Positions 1-6,110 of a stretch of 23,015 nucleotides of DNA are shown here, one piece after another. Origin of the DNA: CAYLMM01 sp964384825. GTDB lineage: Bacteria; Krumholzibacteriota; Krumholzibacteriia; LZORAL124-64-63. The notes beneath the pieces were generated by a model. That model was not told the origin of the DNA. It made no database searches and worked only from the letters and a program-made list of their open reading frames with translations. The stretch's first letter is position 1. Each line of letters begins with the position of its first letter. The translations under genes were made by a program, and so were the position numbers. The stretch lies in assembly GCA_964384825.1 (NCBI GenBank), contig CAYLMM010000045.1, forward strand, positions 1 through 23,015, written 5' to 3'.

Positions 1-752
1 GCGCCGGCGTGCCGGTGATCTGCCTGAGCAAGGGCTACGAGGTCAGCAGCCTGAAGCGCCTGAGCGTCGTGCTGCACGAGGAATTGAACGCCGACAGGGA
101 CGAGCGGCCCAATCCGGTGGCCGTCCTGCTGGGGCCAAGCCACGCCGAGGAGGTCATCCGGCGCTTGCCGACGGCGGTGGTGCTGGCCGGCCGCGGCCAC
201 GGCGAGCTGTGGCACCACTGGCAGCATCGGATCGCCGGGCCCAGCTTCCGCGTCTACACCAATCATGATCTGGTGGGGGTGGAGTTCGCCTCGGCCTTCA
301 AGAACGTTCTGGCCATAGCTTCGGGCATGTGCGACGGCCTGGGTTTCGGCGACAACACCCGCGGCGCGGTCCTGACCCGCGGCCTGGCCGAGCTCTCCCG
401 CCTGGGAATGGTCCTGGGCGGTTCGCTGGAGACCCTCTACGGCCTGGCCGGCATCGGCGACATGATCACCACCTGCACCAGCAGCCACAGCCGGAACCGG
501 AATTTCGGCGAGGCCGTGGCCCGGGCGAAGACCGATCCGCGCGAGGTCCTGGCCGGGGCCAAGCAGGTCGTGGAGGGCGTCGAAATGACCCGCGCGGCCT
601 TGAAGCTGAGTGCCAAGCATTCGATTGAACTTCCTATTACGCAAGAAGTTCATCATGTGCTATTCTCCGGCAAGGCTCCGCTCGAGGCCATTCAGGATCT
701 GATGCTGCGGGCCCCGCGATCGGAGACGGAACTCGGTGATTCCGGGAGGTAG
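1..752 (+). CDS. gpsA: NAD(P)H-dependent glycerol-3-phosphate dehydrogenase (5' end outside window)
   Basis: Reduces dihydroxyacetone phosphate to sn-glycerol 3-phosphate in the cytoplasm, supplying the phospholipid backbone. The reading frame is open from base 3, and the visible residues begin inside the Rossmann domain at the conserved lysine segment CLSKGYE, so the GTG at base 9 is internal and the true start lies upstream. Next come the GPSHAEEV motif, the catalytic-lysine region with AFKNVLAIASG, the GFGDNTRGAVLTRGL signature, and the C-terminal helical domain with GLAGIGDMITTC and SRNRNFG. About 250 residues are visible; the N-terminal NAD-binding glycine motif is missing only because of the window edge. 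The gene ends in TAG, three bases before the next gene, whose ribosome-binding site lies in its last codons, so the two are probably co-transcribed. Confidence 0.97.
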   Translation, partial: AGVPVICLSKGYEVSSLKRLSVVLHEELNADRDERPNPVAVLLGPSHAEEVIRRLPTAVVLAGRGHGELWHHWQHRIAGPSFRVYTNHDLVGVEFASAFKNVLAIASGMCDGLGFGDNTRGAVLTRGLAELSRLGMVLGGSLETLYGLAGIGDMITTCTSSHSRNRNFGEAVARAKTDPREVLAGAKQVVEGVEMTRAALKLSAKHSIELPITQEVHHVLFSGKAPLEAIQDLMLRAPRSETELGDSGR

Positions 753-755
753 CCG

Positions 756-1142
756 ATGCCCGCATTGCCGGATAAGCTGTACTATTCGATCCGTGAAGTC
801 GCCGATTTCACCGGCGTCGAACCCCACGTCCTGCGGTACTGGGAAAGCGAATTCCCCTCGTTGAAGCCGCGGCGTTCGCGTTCGGGCAGCCGAACCTACC
901 GGCGCAAGGACATCGATGAGATCCTGGTCATCCGCAAGCTCCTGCACGAAGAGGGATACCGCATTTCCGGCGCCCGCAAGATGCTGCGCACCGCCCGCGA
1001 TGCGGCCGTCGAAGCGCCCGCGCAGATGGCCATCTCCTTCGACGCCCTCGACCCGGCCGACCAGCTGCGCGAGGTGAAGCGCGAGCTGCTGGAGATCCAG
1101 GAATTGCTCCGCGACCGGGGCGGGGAACGGACCGGGGATTGA
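756..1142 (+). CDS. MerR-family transcriptional regulator
   Basis: A 128-residue DNA-binding protein. Residues 10-40 form the MerR winged helix-turn-helix (YYSIREVADFTGVEPHVLRYW), followed by the wing with GSRTYRRKDI at about 44-53. Residues 101-121 are a short charged helix likely to dimerise, in place of the long coil plus effector domain of metal-sensing MerR proteins. There is no cysteine anywhere, which argues against a metal or redox sensor of the MerR/SoxR kind. The start at 756 is set by GGGAGG at the end of gpsA, seven bases upstream. Short MerR proteins of this kind (HTH plus coil, no ligand domain) are common next to housekeeping genes in diderm bacteria; their targets are mostly unknown. 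Regulation of gpsA or of the following tRNA is possible but not shown. Confidence 0.9.
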   Translation: MPALPDKLYYSIREVADFTGVEPHVLRYWESEFPSLKPRRSRSGSRTYRRKDIDEILVIRKLLHEEGYRISGARKMLRTARDAAVEAPAQMAISFDALDPADQLREVKRELLEIQELLRDRGGERTGD

Positions 1143-1145
1143 TCC

Positions 1146-1173
1146 TTGTCGAACGCCCGAGGGCGTATTAGAT
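1146..1173 (+). promoter_or_regulatory. Candidate promoter of tRNA-Pro(GGG)
   Basis: TTGTCG (1146-1151) and TTAGAT (1168-1173) are 16 bases apart, 41 bases before the tRNA. The same arrangement (TTGT, 16-base spacer, TTAGATT) lies upstream of the second tRNA-Pro, which makes chance less likely. A hairpin-forming CACCCGG/CCGGGTG pair (1181-1201) sits in the leader. Confidence 0.5.
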
Positions 1174-1214
1174 TGTTGCGCACCCGGAATCGACCCGGGT
1201 GATAAGGCTCTGGT

Positions 1215-1292
<78 letters not shown>

Positions 1293-1296
1293 GATT

Positions 1297-1323
1297 ATCC
1301 CGGCTCTGCCGGGATTTTTTTTT
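1297..1323 (+). terminator. Intrinsic terminator of tRNA-Pro(GGG)
   Basis: A perfect 8-bp stem ATCCCGGC/GCCGGGAT with a 3-nt loop (TCT) is followed by an unbroken run of T to 1323. It lies six bases after the tRNA CCA end. Confidence 0.93.
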
Positions 1324-1354
1324 GGATCCGACCGGACCTCCGACGTCTTCACTC

Positions 1355-1383
1355 TTGGCGATCCCCGGTGGTTGCCCTATGGT
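1355..1383 (+). promoter_or_regulatory. Candidate sigma70-type promoter of the glycosyltransferase-surE-pcm operon
   Basis: TTGGCG (1355-1360), a 17-base spacer and TATGGT (1378-1383) lie between the tRNA terminator and the first gene, leaving a leader of roughly 75 bases. Each hexamer matches consensus at four of six positions. Because the terminator at 1297-1323 isolates this operon from upstream transcription, a promoter must lie in this gap. Confidence 0.5.
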
Positions 1384-1452
1384 CACCAACGCCGGCGGAA
1401 GCCCGGTCGTCGCCCTGGATCCGCGCCGATGCGCCTGCTGACCCTACCTATC

Positions 1453-1458
1453 CCGGAG
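1453..1458 (+). promoter_or_regulatory. Ribosome-binding site that favours the TTG start at 1467
   Basis: CCGGAG lies eight bases before TTG 1467. It overlaps the alternative GTG at 1458, which has no purine-rich site at the right distance. Confidence 0.5.
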
Positions 1459-1466
1459 TGATCGAT

Positions 1467-2168
1467 TTGGCCACGACCGGCGTCATCCTGCCCGCCCTCG
1501 ATGCGGCTCCCCATCTCGGCTCCCTGTTGCGGGAGATCCGATCGCTGCATCCCGACCTGACGATTCTGGTCGTCGACGACGGCAGCAGCGACGGCACGGC
1601 GGCGGCCGCGCGCGAAGGCGGCGCGGAAGTCATCGTCCACGAGGTCAACCGCGGCAAGGGGGCGGCCTTGGCCACGGGCTTCCGGTGGGCGGTCGACCGC
1701 GGGCTGCAGTGGGTCTTCACCATGGACGCCGACGGGCAGCATCTGCCGGCCGAGATGGCGGCTTTCCCGGCCGCGGCGGTTCGCGAGGGCCTGGACGTCG
1801 TTGTCGGCACCCGCATGGACGACGTGGGCCGGATGCCCTGGATCCGCAAGGCCACCAACGTGTTCACCAGCCGGGTCGTGAGTTGGATCGCCGGCTGCCC
1901 GATCCCCGATTCCCAGAACGGATACCGGCTGTTGCGCGTGCCCCTGCTGAGGGATCTGCAGCTGCGCACCAGCCGTTACGATACCGAATCCGAGATCCTG
2001 GTGCGCCTGGCCTGGCGCGGCGCCCGGATCGGTTCGGTTCCGATCACGGCCGTCTACGGCGAAGAAAGCAGCGCCATCCATCCCCTCCGCGACACCGGCC
2101 GCTTCTTCAGACTCGTGGCCAGGCTGCTCCAGGACCGCCGCCGGTCCCGAAAGGACTCCGCATCATGA
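1467..2168 (+). CDS. GT2-family glycosyltransferase, dolichyl-phosphate-mannose-synthase-like
   Basis: A predicted cytoplasmic, membrane-associated glycosyltransferase that moves a sugar from a nucleotide sugar, probably to a polyprenyl phosphate or other lipid acceptor. From the chosen TTG start it has 233 residues. It shows the GT-A fold signatures: ILPALDAAPHLGSLLREI at the N-terminus, VVDDGSSDGT, the NRGKGAALATG motif, the metal-binding DAD in MDADGQH, and the QNGYRLLR segment typical of DPM1-like enzymes. There is no C-terminal membrane domain. The open frame runs back through the tRNA and terminator, so the start must be downstream of 1323. TTG at 1467 has CCGGAG eight bases upstream and begins just before the first beta strand; GTG at 1458 would overlap that site. 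The stop overlaps the surE start (ATGA). The actual sugar and acceptor cannot be told from sequence. Confidence 0.86.
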   Translation: MATTGVILPALDAAPHLGSLLREIRSLHPDLTILVVDDGSSDGTAAAAREGGAEVIVHEVNRGKGAALATGFRWAVDRGLQWVFTMDADGQHLPAEMAAFPAAAVREGLDVVVGTRMDDVGRMPWIRKATNVFTSRVVSWIAGCPIPDSQNGYRLLRVPLLRDLQLRTSRYDTESEILVRLAWRGARIGSVPITAVYGEESSAIHPLRDTGRFFRLVARLLQDRRRSRKDSAS

Positions 2169-2959
2169 GCCGCAAGCATATCCTTCTGACCAACGACGAC
2201 GGAGTGGACGCCTACGGGCTCGGCCTGCTGGCCGAATGCCTGCAGGATGATCCCGACTTCCGCCTGAGCGTCGTGGCGCCCGCCGACCAGCAGAGCGCTA
2301 CCAGCCATTCGCTGACCCTGCACAGCCCCTTGCGGATCATCGACCGGGGGGAGTCCCGCTGGGCGGTGACCGGCACTCCGACCGATTCGGTGCTGGTCGG
2401 CATCGAGCAAATCCTGAAGGACGATCCTCCGGACCTGGTGATCAGCGGCGTCAACCACGGCGCGAACATGGGCGAGGACGTGACCTATTCCGGCACCGTG
2501 GCCGCCGCCCTGGAGGGCACGATTCTCGGCAAGCCCAGCTACGCGGTGTCCTGCACCTCGCACGAGCCTGCCGACTGGGGCGCCGTGAAGGCCTTCCTGC
2601 GCCACGGCCTGCGTCCTTTCCTGGATTTCCCGCTCGAACGGCAATCGATCCTGAACATCAACATCCCGCCGATCCCCGCCGATCAGGTCAAGGGGGTGCG
2701 CGTGGCGCCCCTGGGCAGCCGCGTCTACCAGGACGTGATCTCGGTCCACACCGATCCGCGGGGTTCTTCGTATCTCTGGATCGGCGGCAACGGCCCGGTC
2801 TGGGACCGGCAGCCCGATACCGACGCCACCCTGAATCATCAGGGCTATGTCGTGGTCACGCCCCTGAAGGTGGACATGACCCATCAGAGGATGCTCGAGC
2901 GCATGCGAGGGCTGAACAGCGAAGGCGCCTTCGGGCCCGCGGGGCGGAACGCCCGATGA
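2165..2959 (+). CDS. surE: 5'/3'-nucleotidase SurE
   Basis: A metal-dependent phosphatase of nucleoside monophosphates (also exopolyphosphatase in some species), acting in the cytoplasm in stationary-phase survival and nucleotide salvage. The protein has 264 residues, the family's usual size. Metal ligands are visible as the acidic pair D11-D12 in LLTNDDGVDAYG, S44 in QQSATSHS and N97 in SGVNHGAN, followed by the GTVAAALEG segment. The start is ATG 2165, overlapping the previous stop by four bases, with AAAGGA upstream. The stop likewise overlaps the pcm start by four bases. The surE-pcm order is widely conserved and links nucleotide clean-up to repair of damaged protein in resting cells. Confidence 0.98.
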   Translation: MSRKHILLTNDDGVDAYGLGLLAECLQDDPDFRLSVVAPADQQSATSHSLTLHSPLRIIDRGESRWAVTGTPTDSVLVGIEQILKDDPPDLVISGVNHGANMGEDVTYSGTVAAALEGTILGKPSYAVSCTSHEPADWGAVKAFLRHGLRPFLDFPLERQSILNINIPPIPADQVKGVRVAPLGSRVYQDVISVHTDPRGSSYLWIGGNGPVWDRQPDTDATLNHQGYVVVTPLKVDMTHQRMLERMRGLNSEGAFGPAGRNAR

Positions 2960-3609
2960 ACGGCTACTCGGTCGCCCGCAACCGGATGGTGCGCGAGCAG
3001 CTGATCGGCGCCGGCGTCGACGATCGCGTGGTGCTCGAGGCGATCGCCGCGGTGCCGCGCCATTTCTTCGTGCCCCGGATGCTGCATCATCGCGCCTATT
3101 CCGGCTGCGCCCTGCCGATCGGCTACGACCAGACCATCAGCCAGCCCTTCGTGGTCGGCCTGATGACCGCTTTGCTGGAACTCGACGGACACGAACATGT
3201 ACTGGAAGTGGGCACGGGGTCGGGCTACCAGGCCGCCATCCTCGCGCGCCTGGCCCGGTCGGTGGTCAGCGTGGAGCGCGTGGCTCCGCTGGCGGTCTCC
3301 GCCGCCGCGAAGCTCGAGAAGCTCGGCTGCGCCAACGTGGAGATCCTGACCGCCGACGGCATCACCGGGATTCCCGAGCGCGGCCCCTTCGACGGCATCA
3401 TCGTGACCGCCTGCGCGGAACGTCTGCCGGCCCTTCTGTTCCATCAGCTGCGGGAGGGAGGCAGCCTGGTGCTGCCGATCGGGACCGAAACCGAACAGAG
3501 GCTCTACCGCTATCGCAAACAGGACGGACAGCCGGTCGTGGAGCGTTCGGTGAGCTGCCGCTTCGTTCCCTTGCTGGGCGGAATCATCGGAGACGAGGAA
3601 CATGCGTGA
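2956..3609 (+). CDS. pcm: Protein-L-isoaspartate O-methyltransferase
   Basis: Uses S-adenosylmethionine to methylate the abnormal L-isoaspartyl residues that arise in ageing proteins, starting their repair. It has 217 residues, normal for bacterial PCMT. The N-terminal helices carry MVREQL, then RHFFVP at 35-40. The family hallmark DQTISQPFVVG is at about 58-68, and the SAM-binding VLEVGTGSGYQAA at 82-94 is followed by the acidic strand SVERV. GPFDGIIVTACAE is the post-II motif, and GGSLVLPIG lies near the C-terminus. It starts within the surE stop (ATGA) and overlaps the next gene by eight bases, so the operon is translationally coupled. Confidence 0.97.
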   Translation: MNGYSVARNRMVREQLIGAGVDDRVVLEAIAAVPRHFFVPRMLHHRAYSGCALPIGYDQTISQPFVVGLMTALLELDGHEHVLEVGTGSGYQAAILARLARSVVSVERVAPLAVSAAAKLEKLGCANVEILTADGITGIPERGPFDGIIVTACAERLPALLFHQLREGGSLVLPIGTETEQRLYRYRKQDGQPVVERSVSCRFVPLLGGIIGDEEHA

Positions 3610-4111
3610 AACCATCCTGGAATGGAGCGGGCATCTGCCGCCTCCGCTGGCGGTCCTGCTGATCGCCACCCTGCCGATCTTCGAACTGCGCGGAGCCATT
3701 CCCTACGCCTACTCTCCGCTGGCGCAGGGTTTCGGCTGGGCCCATCCTTACCTGACCTACCTGCTGGCGGTGATCGGCAACATGATTCCGGTGGTGCCGA
3801 TCCTGATGCTGCTCGGTCCGGTCGAGCGCCATCTGCGCCGTTTCGCGACGGTCGACAGGTTCCTGGATTGGCTGTTCGCGCGCACCGAACGCCGCAGCGG
3901 AGTCATCCGGAAGTATCAGGCCCTGGGGCTGATCCTCTTCGTGGCGATCCCCGCTCCGGTCACCGGAGCCTGGACCGGCGCGGTGGCGGCGTATCTTTTC
4001 AAGCTGCCCTTGCGTTTCGCCGTCCCGTGTATCATTCTTGGCGTCTGCGTTGCCGGAATCGTGGTGACGCTCGTCTCGTTAGGGGTTGTGCACCTGTGGT
4101 CCATGGTTTAG
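3602..4111 (+). CDS. Small multi-drug export family (COG2426-like) membrane protein
   Basis: A 169-residue integral membrane protein with four to five predicted helices (about 14-24, 48-72, 107-131 and 139-165). The family hallmarks PIFELRGAIP at 25-34 and PAPVTGAWTGA at 117-127 suggest re-entrant segments like those of the DedA/SNARE-associated superfamily. It matches what I know as the Sm_multidrug_ex (PF06695) family, whose name rests on weak evidence; its transport substrate is not established. The protein overlaps the end of pcm by eight bases and ends the surE operon. A positively charged stretch (ERRSGVIRKY, 96-105) is probably cytoplasmic. Confidence 0.85.
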   Translation: MRETILEWSGHLPPPLAVLLIATLPIFELRGAIPYAYSPLAQGFGWAHPYLTYLLAVIGNMIPVVPILMLLGPVERHLRRFATVDRFLDWLFARTERRSGVIRKYQALGLILFVAIPAPVTGAWTGAVAAYLFKLPLRFAVPCIILGVCVAGIVVTLVSLGVVHLWSMV

Positions 4112-4113
4112 AT
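4086..4113 (+). promoter_or_regulatory. Candidate promoter of tRNA-Pro(CGG)
   Basis: TTGTGC (4086-4091), a 16-base spacer and TTAGAT (4108-4113) overlap the 3' end of the preceding gene, about 30 bases before the tRNA. The layout matches that upstream of the other tRNA-Pro. Confidence 0.45.
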
Positions 4114-4144
4114 TACCGGTCACCCGCGAGGCACCAGTTCAGGT

Positions 4145-4222
4145 CGGGGCGTAGCGCAGCCCGGTTAGCGCGCCTGCTTCGGGAGCAGGAGGTCGGGAGT
4201 TCAAATCTCCCCGCCCCGACCA
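4145..4222 (+). tRNA. tRNA-Pro (anticodon CGG)
   Basis: A full 78-nt cloverleaf with acceptor CGGGGCG/CGCCCCG, discriminator A and encoded CCA. The anticodon arm CCTGC/GCAGG closes loop TTCGGGA, giving anticodon CGG (reads CCG). The acceptor stem is identical to that of tRNA-Pro(GGG) 2.9 kb upstream, consistent with an old duplication within this region. Confidence 0.98.
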
Positions 4223-4239
4223 ACTATTGCTTATAAGAC

Positions 4240-4272
4240 AAGGGGTTGCAGAAATTCTGCGGCCCCTTTTTT
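4240..4272 (+). terminator. Intrinsic terminator of tRNA-Pro(CGG)
   Basis: A two-part stem: AAGGGG/CCCCTT outside and GCAGA/TCTGC inside, separated by a TT/GG mismatch, with a 3-nt loop and a T run ending at 4272. It also ends any read-through from the surE operon. Confidence 0.88.
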
Positions 4273-4287
4273 CGAAGACGGGTCCGC

Positions 4288-4309
4288 TGACTCCCGATTG
4301 ACTCCCGAT
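4288..4309 (+). repeat. Two tandem copies of an 11-bp unit
   Basis: TGACTCCCGAT occurs twice back to back, directly before the ribosome-binding site of the LysM/LytM gene. Two copies only; it could be slippage or a paired binding site. Confidence 0.6.
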
Positions 4310-4325
4310 CGGATGGGGGACGACG

Positions 4326-4985
4326 ATGCCGCACCGGCGAACGATCCTTGCGACATCCCTGTGGCTTTGCATGTTGGCGTTGCTGTCGGCGCCACACGAA
4401 GCGAACGCCCTGGCGGAGAACGACGCGATCTACACCGTGCGCGGCGGCGACAATCTGTCGGTCATCGCCTCGCGGATCGGAGTCACCCTCGGCGATCTGC
4501 GCCGTGCCAACGGCATCCGCGGCGATCTGATCCGGCCCGGACAGAAGCTGAAGGTCCCGCGGCCCCTGCGCCGGCTGACACGTGCCTCGCTGAACTGGCG
4601 CCGGCCGCAGACCTCGGGCCGAGCGATCGTGATCCGCGATTTCGGCCCCCGCCGCAACAGCCTCGGCGTAACGGTGCCCAACACCGGCGTCGATCTGGCC
4701 GTTCCGCGCGGCACCCGCATCGTGGCGCCGGCCACCGGCGTCGTCCGCTACGCCGGCGAGCAGGAGGGCTACGGCTTCCTGCTGATCATCGAACACGCCG
4801 CCGGCTACACATCGGTTCTCGGGCCCTTCGATCCCGCCGCTCTGAAGGTCCGCCTCGACGATCTCGTCCTGCGGGGCGACGCCCTCGGGAAGACCGGCGC
4901 GCCGCTGGAGGGGGAGAAGCCTTATCTGCACGTCGAACTCCGCCGGAACGGCAAGGCCGTCCGGCCCGACCCCCTGCTGCGCTGA
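4326..4985 (+). CDS. LysM + degenerate LytM (M23) protein, NlpD/EnvC-like
   Basis: A 219-residue exported protein likely to bind peptidoglycan and activate a cell-wall amidase rather than cut the wall itself. Residues 1-29 are a signal peptide. A cysteine at 15 lies in LWLC, which is not a lipobox, so it is probably not a lipoprotein, unlike enteric NlpD. A LysM domain spans about 35-78 (YTVRGGDNLSVIASRIGV to PGQKLKVP). The LytM domain spans about 98-215. Compared with active M23 enzymes, the first zinc histidine is N119 (NTGVD), the YxH histidine is S163, and the first His of HxH is Y200; D123 and H202 remain. NlpD and EnvC show the same kind of loss. Start ATG 4326 has GGGGGA upstream. It follows surE-pcm as nlpD does in enteric bacteria, but is followed by apt, not rpoS. 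Confidence 0.87.
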   Translation: MPHRRTILATSLWLCMLALLSAPHEANALAENDAIYTVRGGDNLSVIASRIGVTLGDLRRANGIRGDLIRPGQKLKVPRPLRRLTRASLNWRRPQTSGRAIVIRDFGPRRNSLGVTVPNTGVDLAVPRGTRIVAPATGVVRYAGEQEGYGFLLIIEHAAGYTSVLGPFDPAALKVRLDDLVLRGDALGKTGAPLEGEKPYLHVELRRNGKAVRPDPLLR

Positions 4986-5004
4986 TTCCTACGGAGGTGC
5001 ATCG

Positions 5005-5517
5005 ATGGATCTGAAGAAGGTCATCCGCGATATTCCGGACTTCCCGAAACCGGGCATCCTGTTCCGCGACATCACACCGGTCTTGTCGCAACCGGAAGCC
5101 TTCCGCGCCTCGGTCGACGGGCTCGCCGGGCTGATCGCCGATGCCGGCTGCGACGGCTTCGCGGCGATCGAATCCCGCGGATTCCTCTTCGCTGCGCCGC
5201 TGGCCGACCGGCAGGGGAAGGGCCTGACCATCCTGCGCAAGCCCGGAAAGCTGCCGGCCGACACCATCTCGGTCAGCTACGAGCTGGAATACGGCACGGC
5301 GACTCTCGAGGCCCATCGCGACGCTTTGGCCCCCGGGACCGCGATCATGATCGTCGACGATCTGCTGGCCACGGGCGGCTCGGCAGCGGCGGCCGGGCGC
5401 CTGGTGCGGGAACTGGGCGGCAAGGTGGCGGGCTACCTGTTCCTGGTCGAACTTGGCGATCTGGGGGGGCGGGATCGGCTGACCGACGCCCCGGTTTTTT
5501 CCCTTGTCAAGTATTGA
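5005..5517 (+). CDS. apt: Adenine phosphoribosyltransferase
   Basis: Salvages adenine by joining it to PRPP to give AMP in the cytoplasm. It has 170 residues, normal for the family. The N-terminal IRDIPDFPKPGILFRDITP segment and AAIESRGFLFAAPLA are typical of APRT. The PRPP-binding motif IMIVDDLLATGGSAAAA lies at about 114-130, and E59 with R58 region contributes to base binding in the family. The start ATG 5005 has a strong GGAGGTG site. It is 19 bases from the preceding gene and probably shares its transcript. Its stop codon overlaps the region of the candidate tRNA-Arg promoter. Confidence 0.97.
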   Translation: MDLKKVIRDIPDFPKPGILFRDITPVLSQPEAFRASVDGLAGLIADAGCDGFAAIESRGFLFAAPLADRQGKGLTILRKPGKLPADTISVSYELEYGTATLEAHRDALAPGTAIMIVDDLLATGGSAAAAGRLVRELGGKVAGYLFLVELGDLGGRDRLTDAPVFSLVKY

Positions 5518-5533
5518 CGGCCGAAGCTATCTT
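5504..5533 (+). promoter_or_regulatory. Candidate promoter of tRNA-Arg(CCT)
   Basis: TTGTCA (5504-5509) and TATCTT (5528-5533) are 18 bases apart. The -35 element lies in the last codons of apt, about 80 bases before the tRNA. Confidence 0.45.
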
Positions 5534-5589
5534 CAGGAGCCCGGCCTTCACCGGTGCGCTTCCCGGCGACGATGGGAGGCGGATAGCGG

Positions 5590-5666
5590 GCCCCAGTAGC
5601 TCAGCAGGATAGAGCATTGGTTTCCTAAACCAAGGGTCGCAGGTTCGAGCCCTGCCTGGGGTACCA
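5590..5666 (+). tRNA. tRNA-Arg (anticodon CCT)
   Basis: A 77-nt cloverleaf with acceptor GCCCCAG/CTGGGGT (one G-U pair), discriminator A and encoded CCA. The anticodon arm TTGGT/ACCAA closes loop TTCCTAA, giving anticodon CCT, which reads the rare AGG arginine codon. The T arm is GCAGG/CCTGC with TTCGAGC. Confidence 0.98.
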
Positions 5667-5672
5667 GACGCG

Positions 5673-5705
5673 AAAAGGCCCCCGGAGACTTTCCGGGGGC
5701 CTTTT
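5673..5705. terminator. Bidirectional intrinsic terminator
   Basis: A perfect 14-bp stem (AAAAGGCCCCCGGA and its complement) with a 5-nt loop. The A/T ends give a T run on either strand, so it can end the tRNA-Arg transcript from the left and the OPT/PqqD-like transcript from the right. Confidence 0.93.
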
Positions 5706-5726
5706 CCATGTCCCGCGCCGGATGAT

Positions 5727-6110
5727 TCAGACGTCGTCCCGGTCGAATTCCAGGAATCGATGCCGCTTCATGGCCGTCAGGAAGATCCAGACCCTGTCGG
5801 CCGCCTGCTCGGCGTCCTCGGGAAACGCATCCTGAAAAAACGCTATCAGGTCACCGACCGTCGTTTCACCGTCCATCGCTTTCCAGAGCGCCGCCCCGCG
5901 CGGATCGAGGCTGACACGGACGTAGGCGCGTTCGGGCCTCAGGCTCGGCTGCAGAAGGCGCGAGAAGGGCCACGAGCGGAAACGGGGGACGAGCAGCTGC
6001 AGCGGCTCGTCGTCGCCGTTCTGTTCGAAGGCGACCAGCCGCCTGGGCCGCCAGGGACCTACGTCCTTGCCGGCCCAGTCCGGTTCACGGCTGCGGAATC
6101 CGAAGGCCAT
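5727..6110 (-). CDS. PqqD-like small protein coupled to the OPT transporter
   Basis: A 127-residue soluble protein. Residues 65-121 match the PqqD fold: VSLDPRGAALWKAMDG, then TTVGDLIAFF, a helix with RVWIFLTAMKRHRFLEF. In known pathways PqqD-type domains bind a precursor peptide and hand it to a radical SAM enzyme. No such enzyme or precursor gene is visible nearby. Residues 1-64 form an extra N-terminal part of unknown fold, rich in Arg, Trp and Pro (WRPRRLVAFEQ; VPRFRSWPFSRLL). The start ATG 6110 overlaps the OPT stop by one base (TGATG), so its translation should depend on the transporter. The frame stays open far upstream inside the OPT gene, but that part is a shadow. Function unknown; a partner or gate for the transporter is one idea. 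Confidence 0.8.
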   Translation of the reverse strand: MAFGFRSREPDWAGKDVGPWRPRRLVAFEQNGDDEPLQLLVPRFRSWPFSRLLQPSLRPERAYVRVSLDPRGAALWKAMDGETTVGDLIAFFQDAFPEDAEQAADRVWIFLTAMKRHRFLEFDRDDV

